Below are positions 27,027-35,104 of a stretch of DNA of 64,000 nucleotides, piece after piece. Positions within the stretch are counted from its first letter, which is position 1, and every line of letters begins with the position of its first letter. The DNA is from PoT sp049331405. GTDB taxonomy: Bacteria; Planctomycetota; Planctomycetia; Isosphaerales; Isosphaeraceae. The notes beneath the pieces are model-generated. The model ran no database searches, was not told the DNA's origin, and worked only from the letters and a program-made list of their open reading frames with translations. A program made the translations under genes and the position numbers. The stretch covers positions 1,674,001 to 1,738,000 of the forward strand of contig NZ_CP186274.1 in the NCBI RefSeq assembly GCF_049331405.1. Reading direction: 5' to 3'.

Positions 27027-28223
27027 ATGAGCACGATCGCGCCCGATGAGACGGGGCAGAGGACACGCAAACGGCGACGCAGGCGCCTCATCGCGGGGGT
27101 CCTGGGGTTGCTCGTACTCGGCGGCGGTGGGCTGGGCTGGTGGCTCTCGCGGCCCGCGCCGGACCTGCCGGCCCGGATGGTCATGGACGGGGGCGAGGGG
27201 GATGCGGAGGTCTGGGACCTCGCCTATTCCCCCGACGGCTCGATGCTCGCGATCGCCACGGCACGAGGGCTCGCGCTCCGCGACTCGTCCGACGGGAGGC
27301 TGATCCGGACCCTGCCGGCCTCGCCGAGATTCGCGACGATTGCGTTCTCGCCGGATGGGAGCAAGGTGGCGGTCGGCGGGGCCGGGACCGACGACGCCAC
27401 GGCCTGGGATGTCGCGACCGGGCGGCAACTCGCGACATTCGCATCGACGAATCAACTGGTGGCGATGAGGTTCTCGCCGGACGGCCAGACCCTGAATCTC
27501 GTCGTCTTGCGCGAGATGGGGAAGGGGGTCGAGATCGTGCTCTGGGATGCGGCCGCCTGGGTGGAGCGATCGCGGACGGAGCTGCCGGGAGCGGGAGTGA
27601 CGTATCAGAAGGCCGTGGCGCTCTCGGCCGACGGCGCGACGCTGGCCCTCGCCCCGGCCAACGAGAAGAATGCCGTCACGCTCTGGGACGTGGGCAGCGG
27701 CCGGCCGCGGGGTACGCTGCACGCGGGGCCCGGCCTTCATTGGCCGAACTTCACCTCGCTCGCTTTCAGCCCCGATGGGAAGTCGCTGGCGTCGACGAGG
27801 GAGGACGGCTCGATCCTGGTCCTGGACCTCGCCACGAGCCGCCCGAGGGCGAGGCTCATGCCCCACACCCGGGGCGTCAACCCCGGGGGGCTGGAGTTCA
27901 CGCCGGATGGGCGGGCGCTCGTCACCGTCGCGTCGGGCTGGCCTCGGTCGGGCATGCAACTGCCGTCGCTCCCCTTCGGCGTCGAGCGACTGCTGAGCAA
28001 GGAAACGGTGTCGGCCGATCTCAAGCAGGAATTCATGCTCTGGCATGTGGATCGGGGTATGCTGGGGATGGCCTCCGAGACGGAGGTCATGCGCGAGGTT
28101 GCCGGGACGACCATGCGTAGGGGCCCGGCCCACGCCTTCGCCATCTCGCCAGACGGCAAGACCCTCGCGACCGCCCACGGCGACGGCAAGATCCGGCTCC
28201 GCGACATCGGCAAGGGGCGTTGA
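27027..28223 (+). CDS. Membrane-anchored WD40-repeat protein
   Basis: This encodes 398 residues from ATG 27027 (MSTIAPDETGQRTRKRRRRR); a GTG at 27018 is possible. A basic N-terminus and one membrane helix (LIAGVLGLLVLGGGGLGWWL) put the rest outside the cytoplasm. The remainder is a beta-propeller with WD40-type blades, recognisable by repeated F/Y-SPDG turns (AYSPDGSMLAIA, AFSPDGSKVAVG, RFSPDGQTLNLV, AFSPDGKSLAST, EFTPDGRALVTV, AISPDGKTLATA), each followed by a blade end such as TAWDVATG or TLWDVGSG. Six to seven blades fit one closed propeller. Propellers of this type bind other proteins; the partner is unknown. The next gene starts within about 30 nt. Confidence 0.8.
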   Translation: MSTIAPDETGQRTRKRRRRRLIAGVLGLLVLGGGGLGWWLSRPAPDLPARMVMDGGEGDAEVWDLAYSPDGSMLAIATARGLALRDSSDGRLIRTLPASPRFATIAFSPDGSKVAVGGAGTDDATAWDVATGRQLATFASTNQLVAMRFSPDGQTLNLVVLREMGKGVEIVLWDAAAWVERSRTELPGAGVTYQKAVALSADGATLALAPANEKNAVTLWDVGSGRPRGTLHAGPGLHWPNFTSLAFSPDGKSLASTREDGSILVLDLATSRPRARLMPHTRGVNPGGLEFTPDGRALVTVASGWPRSGMQLPSLPFGVERLLSKETVSADLKQEFMLWHVDRGMLGMASETEVMREVAGTTMRRGPAHAFAISPDGKTLATAHGDGKIRLRDIGKGR

Positions 28224-28249
28224 GCCGACCCCGTCGATTGGCCCAAGTG

Positions 28250-28708
28250 ATGAGTTGGGGAGCGTCCGAGGTGGCTATCAAGGTCCTGGCACTCGACCTG
28301 GAGCGGACGCTGATCGACGACGCCCTGAGCGCCCTCGCGCGGCCGGGGTTGCTCGCGTTCCTCGAGTTTTGCCGGGAGCGTTTCGGCCGAGTCGCCGTGT
28401 TCAGCACCGTCGAGGAGGCCGACGCCCGCGAGGTCCTGGAGGGCCTCGGCCGTCGCGGGCTGGTCCCTCCCGATCTCATGGATCGCCTGGAGTATGTGGA
28501 TTGGAGCGGCGAATATAACGACCTCGGGTTCGTCCCCGGCGTGGCGGCTTCCGAGGTGCTCCTGATCGACGACGACGCCGGGTGGATCCGGCCGGATCAG
28601 AGAGGCAGCTGGATCCCCATCGCCCCCTGGGATGGCGGGCCTGACGAGGAACTCCCGCGCGTCCGATCGCTCCTGGAAAGCCGGCTCGCGGGCCGCTCCT
28701 CGGGGTAG
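28250..28708 (+). CDS. HAD-superfamily protein with altered motif I
   Basis: This encodes 152 residues if started at ATG 28250 (MSWGASEVAIKVLAL); TTG 28220, overlapping the previous stop, and GTG 28271 are alternatives. The fold is suggested by motif I, LALDLERTLID, motif II, VAVFSTVEEADA, and the acidic motif IV, LLIDDDAGWI. Motif I has Glu where HAD phosphatases have the second Asp (DxDxT), so the usual acid/base residue is conservatively changed and activity is uncertain. The overall pattern resembles NLI-interacting-factor-like or bacterial HAD hydrolases. The close spacing after the WD40 gene suggests one transcript. Confidence 0.65.
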   Translation: MSWGASEVAIKVLALDLERTLIDDALSALARPGLLAFLEFCRERFGRVAVFSTVEEADAREVLEGLGRRGLVPPDLMDRLEYVDWSGEYNDLGFVPGVAASEVLLIDDDAGWIRPDQRGSWIPIAPWDGGPDEELPRVRSLLESRLAGRSSG

Positions 28709-28748
28709 CCGCCCGCCATCGCGACGGGCCGCACGCAACTCCCGAGGC

Positions 28749-29480
28749 TCAATCCGCGGCGACGGTCGCGTGGCGAACCACCTCGAGGACGCGACCCGGG
28801 TCGCATCCATAGATGCCGGAACTCCAGGCCATGTTGGGTTCGACGACGGCCCAGCCGCGACGTGGGATGACGCCGACGTCGAGCACGCCTGCGCGGGGGA
28901 ACTCGACCCGGTCATCGGCGAGGACGCCGCGGATGAAGGATTCGGCCTCGGCGAGTTCGTCGGCGTTGGCGGCGTATCCGGTGGCCGATTGGGGCTCGTT
29001 GTGCCTCAGATAGACGGAGGTCGCCAGCGGCTCGCGGTCGAGCACGAACGAGCGGAACTCCTTCTCCCAGGCGACGACCTCGGCGATGAGCACGGGGGCG
29101 TCGTCGTAATCTCGCGGCAAGCTGGCGTTGGTGTAGACGGTGGCGCGGAAGCTTTTGTCGTTCGGCGGCTTGACGAACGCCGCTCCCTCGAGCGCGCGGG
29201 CCTGCCGCATGGTGCCGAGCGAGACCTTCCGCTTGCGATAGCACTCGGGCAGCCTTGGCAGCCAGTCGAGTGGCGGCTCGAGGAGCCTCAGCCCCAGGAA
29301 TTCGGCGAGGCTCGGCGCGAAGAGGCCCTCGAGGTATAGAACCGGCTCTGCGATCTCTCGCAGTTCGTCGGTCAGCCGCCAGGATCCGAGCCGCTCGACG
29401 CCCCAGCCGAGCCGCAGGGCCGCCCGCCACAACGCCCGGGAATCCTCCGTGAATCGCGGTGCCAGGATGAGCGTTTTCAT
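28749..29480 (-). CDS. ATP-grasp domain protein
   Basis: This encodes 243 residues from ATG 29480 (MKTLILAPRFTEDSRAL). The features match the R2K-type ATP-grasp group: an N-terminal pre-ATP domain, a nucleotide-binding lysine in GAAFVKPPNDKSFRA, the PVLIAEVVAWEKEFRSFVLD segment, and the metal/ATP-binding C-terminal block VLDVGVIPRRGWAVVEPNMAWSSG. ATP-grasp enzymes join a carboxylate to an amine or thiol through an acyl-phosphate. R2K members are known from peptide-tagging and stress or conflict systems, but their substrates are mostly unknown. The gene converges with the HAD gene and is single. Confidence 0.75.
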   Translation of the reverse strand: MKTLILAPRFTEDSRALWRAALRLGWGVERLGSWRLTDELREIAEPVLYLEGLFAPSLAEFLGLRLLEPPLDWLPRLPECYRKRKVSLGTMRQARALEGAAFVKPPNDKSFRATVYTNASLPRDYDDAPVLIAEVVAWEKEFRSFVLDREPLATSVYLRHNEPQSATGYAANADELAEAESFIRGVLADDRVEFPRAGVLDVGVIPRRGWAVVEPNMAWSSGIYGCDPGRVLEVVRHATVAAD

Positions 29481-29561
29481 GGAGTTTGGTCTGTATTTAA
29501 AGGATAAGATTTATAAAAAATTTAAAAATGATATCGTTTGTATTTATTTGATTGGTTCGCT

Positions 29562-29653
29562 GGTGGGACCAATTGGCCTCACCTCGAGGAGCCCCCGGAG
29601 ACGGCGGCGATCCCGCGACCGAAGCGGGACCAATTGGTCCCGCTTCGGTCGCG
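29562..29653. repeat. Paired palindromic repeat, GGGACCAATTGGTCCC family
   Basis: Two copies lie about 70 bp apart. The first (29562-29577) is imperfect. The second is a perfect 40-bp palindrome at 29614-29653: the core GCGGGACCAATTGGTCCCGC is extended on both sides by complementary flanks (CGCGACCGAA and TTCGGTCGCG). The spacer CCTCGAGGAGCCCCCGGAGAC also recurs in the pair at 32988-33068. The pair is upstream of the ATP-grasp gene, beside an AT-rich patch (29488-29560). Confidence 0.9.
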
Positions 29654-29882
29654 ATCGAGACGCATCGCACATCGTGCTCTCGCTCGCATCGTGTGGCGGC
29701 CTCCCGCTTTTCGGAGGATCTCAACACCTGTGGACGGCACTGGCACCACGGAAGTTCGCTTATCGTCAGCCCAGGGTGGCGACGCCAGCACCGGGCGTGA
29801 CTCTTGCCGGATCGGAGCCCGAGACCACCCCCATCCGACATGAGGATGTCGACCGTCGCCCGGAGACTGGTAGCCCTATTAT

Positions 29883-30055
29883 GGGCGTAACTCGCCTGCC
29901 TCGACACCCGCGGCCACCGTTTCACCCCCGCGTGTCGTAAACCGACGAAATGCCGGCCGCAGTTCCCCCTGCGTTCTCGACTTCCAATAGCGGCCACCCG
30001 AGGAGGGAGACCAGGCCCACCGTGGTGGCGTAATGCAGTCGAAGGCGAGTTACGA
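29883..30055. repeat. Inverted GGCGTAACTCGCC element
   Basis: Inverted ends GGCGTAACTCGCC (29883-29895) and GGCGAGTTAC (30044-30053) enclose about 150 bp. The right end continues inward as a diverged form of the sequence that closes the 6.57-8.03 kb cluster (shared CTCCCTCCTCGGGTGGCCGC). It may be a small non-autonomous element. It lies just upstream of the sigma-factor gene. Confidence 0.6.
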
Positions 30056-30128
30056 CCAATTGTTATGCGACCTTCGTCGCGAGCGAGCACTACTCTGAGG
30101 AGAAAAGGCCGCAAGGGGGGAGTCGGAT

Positions 30129-32969
30129 ATGGCGGGCCATGCGTCGGATCACCTGCTTCCGCAGGTCAACCGGATCTTCAACCTGGGTGCGGTCGGGACG
30201 TTGACCGATGCGCAGCTGCTGGATTGGTTCGTCTCGCGACGCGATGGGGCGGCGGAGGCCGCGTTCGAAGAGCTGATGAACCGGCACGGGCCGATGGTGT
30301 CGCGCGTCTGTCGGAGCGTCCTCCAGGATGGGCATGATGCCGAAGATGCCTTGCAGGCCACCTTCCTGGTCCTGGCCCATCGGGCCGGCGCAATCCGCCG
30401 TGGCGAGTCGGTCGCGAGCTGGTTGTTCGGCGTGGCCCACCGGGTCTCCTCGCGCGCCAGGAAGCGAGCCGCCCGCCAGCGGGCACTTGATCAGAAGGCT
30501 GCGGGATCGACCCCCGAGGCGAGCTCTCCGGCCGCGGCTGATACGGATTGGGAAGCCTTGCACCAGGAGGTCGACCGATTGCCGGAACGGCTGCGGGCCC
30601 CGGTGGTGCTCTGCTACCTCGAGGGGCTGACTTATGCCGCGGCGGCGGGCCGGCTCAATCTCTCGGAGGGGAGTTTCCGGGGCCGGATGGCCCAGGCTCG
30701 CGAGCGGCTCCGGCGGCGGTTGACCGAGCGGGGAATGGCCGTCCCGGCCGGCCTGCTCCTCGCCGGCACCTTGGCCCAGTCGCCGGCCAATGCCGCGGTC
30801 CCCGCGGCGCTGGTACGTTCCACAACTCGCATCGCGCTCGGATTCCTGGCGGGCAGCAGGGCCGCCGTCCTGGCGAGGGGAGTCCTAAGATCCATGCTCC
30901 TGAATCAGATCCGGATCGCCGCGATCCTCGCGTTCGTGGGGTTGGCGAGCGGCTATGGCCTCTGGCATGCCTACGGGGCCGGCGTGGGCGAACAGGAGCC
31001 GAGAGCCGTCGGCTCGGTCCGGGCCGCCGGCAAGGGCGCGACGCCACCACCCGTGCCGCAGCCGAAGGCGTCGGTCTTCGCCGGCCGATTCACGGGCTCG
31101 GTGACGGTCGAGGGGACCGGCCAGGCGGTCGCGGGTGCCAGGCTGCAACTCTCCGTCGGATTCGTCATGGGGGCCGGGAGCCGGGAAGAGCGCATCGTCG
31201 AGTCCGGGGCCGACGGCCGATTCGCCGTCGATCTGCCCGCCGGCGACACACGAGTCTGGGTCAGCGATCTCCCCGCCGGCTATCTGTTCACGAGCACCCG
31301 GGATGCCATGGAGAACCTGGAGGTCTCGCCCGACAAGCCGGAGATCCACCGGGATTTCCGCGTTCGGAAGGGGACCGTCTGGGATTTCCAGTTCGTGCGA
31401 GGCTCCGATCCGAGGCCGTTCCGCGGCCACGTGATGACGATTTCCACCCCGAAGACCCCAGCCTTATCGACTCAGTCACAGGCACAAGCGGACGAGCGGG
31501 GACGGGCACGTCTGACCCTCTCCACCGAGGAGAGTCGGGTCGAGCTCTATTTACGGGAGCATGGCCCCATCACATCGAGCGATCTCGATACGGGCATCCT
31601 CCCGATGGCACTGGAGTGGGAGTCCGGGTTCCGACCCGATCGCCTGGAGGAAGTCTCGCGTCTGGAGGGGAAGGATCGCCGTTTCCGCCTCGTGGACGCC
31701 GATGGGAAATCAGCCGTCCTCGACGCCCCGGAGCCGGTCGAACCCATCAACGAGAATAGCAAGCTGCTACTCAGGGTGACGGTCTCGCATCGCGATGCCA
31801 GGGACTTCGCCGCCCTGACCGGCGAGGTCCTCGACGAGCAAGGGCGCGCGATTTCCGGGGCCCACGTCGCCGTGACGATCATGGGCCGCGAGCCCGCGCC
31901 GGGCGAGCTGCGGTATCGGTCCACGACCGACCGCCAGGGCCGCTATCGCCTCCGCGATATCCCGCGTTGGGCGATCGACGGCAAGCCGCTGGAGCCGCGA
32001 CTCTCGGTGAGGAAGGAGGGGTATGGCGGCGTCCAGATCCCCGTGCCCAGCCTGGCGGACGGCGATCCCGATCCGCCGATCGTCGTCGAGCCCATCCGCC
32101 TGGAGCGCGGCGTGTCGATCGGCGGGACCGTGGTCGATCATCTCGGACGACCCGCGGCCGGGGCTTCGGTCCAGTCGATCCAGCTACCCGCCCACTTGAG
32201 CGGAGTTCCTCAGGGCACGCGGACCGATGAGAACGGAAAGTTCCTCATCGATGGCCTGCATCGGGGCGTGACGGCACTCCATGTGTTCCACGGGAAGGTC
32301 CGCAAGACTGGCGTCTATCTCGTCGACGGCTCGGTTGACCCTATTCGCATCGTTCTCCCCGAACACGTCGAGGGGCCTCCCGGCAATCCCGCCGCACTCC
32401 TCGCGGCTCCGCCGGGGCCGGCGGCCCTGGGGGAACCCGCCCCGGATTGGCAGGTCAGCCCCTGGTCGGATGGCCGCGTCCATCAACTGGCCGATGAGCG
32501 CGGCAAGGTCGTTGTCCTCTACTTCTGGGGGGTCAGCTTCTGGCAGAGCGTCAGCATCTTGCCGGCTCTGGGGGAGCTTCGGGCCCGGTTTGAGCCCAGA
32601 GGCGTGGATTTCCTGGCGATCCACAATGCCGAAAAGGACGAGGAGCTCGGCCGGGAACAAGGGCGGAAGGTGCTTGCCTTCAAGGGGGCTCCCCTCACCA
32701 TGGCGATCGATCAGAGCCGGATCCCCGGCCACGCGCGAGGCAAGACGCTCCAGAGTTACGGCGGACAGGGCTTTCCGCTGCCGGTCATCGTCATCATCGA
32801 CCGCGCGGGTCGGCTCGCCTATCGGAGCGACACCGGTACCGGCGAAAGCAACCTGTCTGAAGTGTTCATGCAAATGGCCCAGAATCCCAGGAGCATGACC
32901 GAGCCGAAGGCCTTCGAACGGGTCGAGGGGATCCTGGCCGACGAGATTGGGAAGGCCCTCAAGGAGTAA
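30129..32969 (+). CDS. ECF-type sigma factor fused to exported carboxypeptidase-regulatory-like and redoxin domains
   Basis: This encodes 946 residues from ATG 30129. Residues about 28-110 are sigma region 2 (HGPMVSRVCRSVLQDGHDAE, SVASWLFGVAHRVS). About 150-200 are region 4, the DNA-binding helix-turn-helix (LPERLRAPVVLCYLEGLTYA). A membrane helix (IAAILAFVGLASGYGLW, about 260-280) separates this cytoplasmic part from exported beta domains of carboxypeptidase-regulatory type (GSVTVEGTGQAVAGARLQLS; GTVVDHLGRPAAGASV). The protein ends with a thioredoxin-like domain (from about 770). That domain has lost both catalytic cysteines: YFWGVSFWQSVSILP stands where FWxxWCxxC is expected, so it cannot do thiol-disulfide chemistry. 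Fusions of this type are characteristic of planctomycetes. It may be a one-protein transmembrane signal device. Confidence 0.85.
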   Translation: MAGHASDHLLPQVNRIFNLGAVGTLTDAQLLDWFVSRRDGAAEAAFEELMNRHGPMVSRVCRSVLQDGHDAEDALQATFLVLAHRAGAIRRGESVASWLFGVAHRVSSRARKRAARQRALDQKAAGSTPEASSPAAADTDWEALHQEVDRLPERLRAPVVLCYLEGLTYAAAAGRLNLSEGSFRGRMAQARERLRRRLTERGMAVPAGLLLAGTLAQSPANAAVPAALVRSTTRIALGFLAGSRAAVLARGVLRSMLLNQIRIAAILAFVGLASGYGLWHAYGAGVGEQEPRAVGSVRAAGKGATPPPVPQPKASVFAGRFTGSVTVEGTGQAVAGARLQLSVGFVMGAGSREERIVESGADGRFAVDLPAGDTRVWVSDLPAGYLFTSTRDAMENLEVSPDKPEIHRDFRVRKGTVWDFQFVRGSDPRPFRGHVMTISTPKTPALSTQSQAQADERGRARLTLSTEESRVELYLREHGPITSSDLDTGILPMALEWESGFRPDRLEEVSRLEGKDRRFRLVDADGKSAVLDAPEPVEPINENSKLLLRVTVSHRDARDFAALTGEVLDEQGRAISGAHVAVTIMGREPAPGELRYRSTTDRQGRYRLRDIPRWAIDGKPLEPRLSVRKEGYGGVQIPVPSLADGDPDPPIVVEPIRLERGVSIGGTVVDHLGRPAAGASVQSIQLPAHLSGVPQGTRTDENGKFLIDGLHRGVTALHVFHGKVRKTGVYLVDGSVDPIRIVLPEHVEGPPGNPAALLAAPPGPAALGEPAPDWQVSPWSDGRVHQLADERGKVVVLYFWGVSFWQSVSILPALGELRARFEPRGVDFLAIHNAEKDEELGREQGRKVLAFKGAPLTMAIDQSRIPGHARGKTLQSYGGQGFPLPVIVIIDRAGRLAYRSDTGTGESNLSEVFMQMAQNPRSMTEPKAFERVEGILADEIGKALKE

Positions 32970-32987
32970 GACGGTTCGAACCCCGGG

Positions 32988-33068
32988 GTGGGACCAATTG
33001 GTCCCACTTCGAGGAGCCACCGAAGACGCGCAGAGGTCAAGTCTAACCGGCGGGACCAATTGGTCCCG
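32988..33068. repeat. Paired palindromic repeat, GGGACCAATTGGTCCC family
   Basis: GTGGGACCAATTGGTCCCAC at 32988-33007 begins 18 nt after the stop of the sigma fusion. CGGGACCAATTGGTCCCG follows at 33051-33068. The spacer begins TTCGAGGAGCCACCGAAGAC, matching the spacer of the pair near 29.6 kb. The first copy is placed like a transcription terminator, though there is no T-run. Confidence 0.9.
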
Positions 33069-33114
33069 TTCGATCTCGAGATCGCAAGATGTCCGCAATG
33101 AATTATATTTGTCG

Positions 33115-33575
33115 AGATATGAAAAAGATTAACGAATATTGCGATGACGACGAAGACATGCCGGTAGACGTAGGGAGAGCCGGACGGCCCGGGGCCGGGT
33201 TATGATGCACGCCGGTCCCATGGACGTGCGGCCCGTACCGCTTCGTCGGGGTGTCGTCCGGCGCGAGGGTCAGGCTCTCGGCCCCTCCGATCAGCGGCGT
33301 GACCACCTCGGCCAGGAGCTGCCTGGCGATGCGATCGGACCACTTCCCGGCGGCGGCGACGGCGGTGTAGCAGGATGGAAACCGAGCGCCGAGCTTGGCT
33401 GACCTGATCCGGCTCGTGACGGTGCGGCGGCCCCGGGCCAGGACGGCGCCGAGGAGCGGCCCGGCGGTCGAGGGCCGCGGCGAGTTGGGAGAACCACCGC
33501 ATGGTGCAGGGAGCGGAGGCGAGGATGTCATGGCTGGCTCCGTCGGGGACGATCGGCAGGGTTGGTAACCACCAT
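33115..33575 (-). pseudogene. Degraded transposase fragment (DDE type)
   Basis: Three frames together give the N-terminal third of a DDE transposase common in planctomycetes. They read LPIVPDGASHDILASAPCTM and MRWFSQLAAALDRRAA in the first frame, then LLGAVLARGRRTVTSRIRSA, AEVVTPLIGGAESLTLAPDD and TPTKRYGPHVHGTGVHHNP in the second (with the first catalytic Asp in APDDTPTKRYG). A third gives GSPYVYRHVFVVIAIF before homology ends near 33125. At least two frame changes and loss of the remaining two thirds, with no terminal inverted repeats found, make this an old remnant. Confidence 0.7.
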
Positions 33576-33649
33576 CGTCCCGGAGGGGCCGGCCCTCGGC
33601 CAATCCGCGCGACGCAGCGTCGTGCAGGAAGCGCTGCCGCCGAGTGCGT

Positions 33650-33970
33650 TCAGCCCGCTCCCGAGGTACGCCCCATCGCCACCAAGAGCCGCTGAAGGGT
33701 GTCCAGATAGCCGGCGAGGGCCGATCTTCCCTTGCTGGTCAGAAGGTAAGTCGTCTTCGGGCGACGGCCGACGAAGGACTTTTCGGACCTGACGTATGCG
33801 GCTTCTTCCAGCTTCTGGAGTTGCAGTCCCAGGCTGCCATCGGCCGCGCCCAACCTCTTCTTCAGGGCGGTGAAGTCGTGAGGCCCATCGAGTTGGAGTG
33901 CCGTCAGCACACCCAGCCGCAACGGGCCATGGACGGTGGTATCGAGCCCGTTGAAGTCAATCGGCTGCAT
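33650..33970 (-). CDS. Winged-helix transcriptional regulator
   Basis: This encodes 106 residues from ATG 33970 (MQPIDFNGLDTTVHGP), which overlaps the upstream gene's stop by 14 nt. The sequence matches the short single-domain winged helix found in MarR/PadR-like regulators: LRLGVLTALQLDG, then the recognition helix region FTALKKRLGAADGSLGLQLQKLEEAAYV, then the wing FVGRRPKTTYLLTSKGR. It has no ligand domain. The genetic pairing with a membrane protein is widespread for this group, and the regulator probably controls its own operon. A candidate operator lies upstream of the operon (34627-34643). Confidence 0.8.
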   Translation of the reverse strand: MQPIDFNGLDTTVHGPLRLGVLTALQLDGPHDFTALKKRLGAADGSLGLQLQKLEEAAYVRSEKSFVGRRPKTTYLLTSKGRSALAGYLDTLQRLLVAMGRTSGAG

Positions 33971-34583
33971 GGCTCGCCACCGCCTCCCGCAGTTGGGCCG
34001 CCTGGATCGCAACGCCCGCCAGGTAGCCGACGGCCATCAAGCCATGAGCGAGGGGATAGCTGTAATGCCGGTCGAGGACCGGGAGCAGCATCCCGGCCAG
34101 CAGCGTCGAGACGGCAAGGCCGAGGCAGTAGTGCCGCTGCCTGCTCCTGAACGCCGAACGGACCAGGAGGAAGGAGAAGACCAGGAGCAACCCGACGCTG
34201 GATGCGTGCAGCGCCGCCGTCCGGGACGGCTCCAGGGAGGGGCCGGCGATGCCCGCGATCAGATATCCGCATGCGGCGACCCAGACGACGCCATAGATGC
34301 AGATCGAGACGGCAACCTGGTTCACGACCTCGGGGTCGAGGCCGGGGGGGCGCCGGGATCGCAGGAACAGCCCGATCAGCCCCGCGACAATCACCGCGGC
34401 CGGCAAGGCCTGTTGCAATGAGTCCCGCTCGACGAGCAGGCTGACGACCGCCGCGAGGGCCGCCGTGGCCGTCAGGGAGATGCCGACCGCCAACACACCC
34501 TTGCCGAAGGGCACGTGCAGCCCCATCGCACCCCGCATCACAGCGAGATCACCTTTGAGGCGACCGAGTTCGTCGTCCGACAT
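33957..34583 (-). CDS. Six-helix membrane protein, partner of winged-helix regulator
   Basis: This encodes 208 residues from ATG 34583 (MSDDELGRLKGDLAVMRG). Six hydrophobic segments are visible: VLAVGISLTATAALAAVVSL, ALPAAVIVAGLIGLFL, VSICIYGVVWVAACGYLIAG, ASSVGLLLVFSFLLV, YCLGLAVSTLLAGMLLPVL and LAHGLMAVGYLAGVAI. It is the first gene of a two-gene operon and overlaps the regulator by 14 nt, so the two are probably coupled. The function is not known; similar pairs elsewhere are annotated only as membrane protein plus regulator. Confidence 0.7.
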   Translation of the reverse strand: MSDDELGRLKGDLAVMRGAMGLHVPFGKGVLAVGISLTATAALAAVVSLLVERDSLQQALPAAVIVAGLIGLFLRSRRPPGLDPEVVNQVAVSICIYGVVWVAACGYLIAGIAGPSLEPSRTAALHASSVGLLLVFSFLLVRSAFRSRQRHYCLGLAVSTLLAGMLLPVLDRHYSYPLAHGLMAVGYLAGVAIQAAQLREAVASHAAD

Positions 34584-34626
34584 GGCTTGCCCCCAACGCG
34601 AACCTTGTTGCTCAAGTACCGTGAGA

Positions 34627-34643
34627 ACTCAACAATCTTGAGT
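34627..34643. promoter_or_regulatory. Inverted repeat, candidate operator of the winged-helix operon
   Basis: ACTCAA (34627-34632) and TTGAGT (34638-34643) are perfect inverted arms around CAATC, about 45 bp before the start codon of the operon. A similar CTCAAG half-site lies nearby at about 34612. Placement and size suit a dimeric winged-helix repressor. Confidence 0.4.
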
Positions 34644-35104
34644 ATATGGCCGGCCGCGGGGGTGTCAAGAGCGTCACGTCATCGTCCCGACCAGGCCGGA
34701 CTGAGTCGACGCGATCCTCGGCGGCTCAAGTCGAGGAAGTTGCGAAAGTGTAGTTTCGAAAAGAAGACGGGAAGAAAGTAAGCCCTGCGGCGTTTTCGTG
34801 AGAGAGGGAAGATTCTCGAGACACTCGGTTGGAGATTTCATGAAATTCAGGTTTGTCGAAGAACTCCAACTCTTTCGAGTTCTTGACTCTTTCTCTTGTC
34901 GTGAAAGAACGCTATGATGAGATCTTGCACGATTGTGCCGATCTCGAAGTCGAGACGTCGCAGCCGTGCCTCCCCCCCCATCGGTTCTGCTCTCCATGGC
35001 CGTGGCCTTGCGCTCGGGGCGAACGCCCTGAGCCGAGATCCATGCGCGACCGGCCCGTCACGCTCGTTAAGACCGGTAATTGCTCCCCCTCCGTGAAAAT
35101 AAGG

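Noticed and set aside
29488..29560. AT-rich patch as a replication origin
   Set aside because: It is only about 70 bp long, with no DnaA boxes and no origin-associated genes nearby.
33115..33575. Intact insertion sequence
   Set aside because: Only the first third of a transposase is present in three frames, and terminal inverted repeats were not found.
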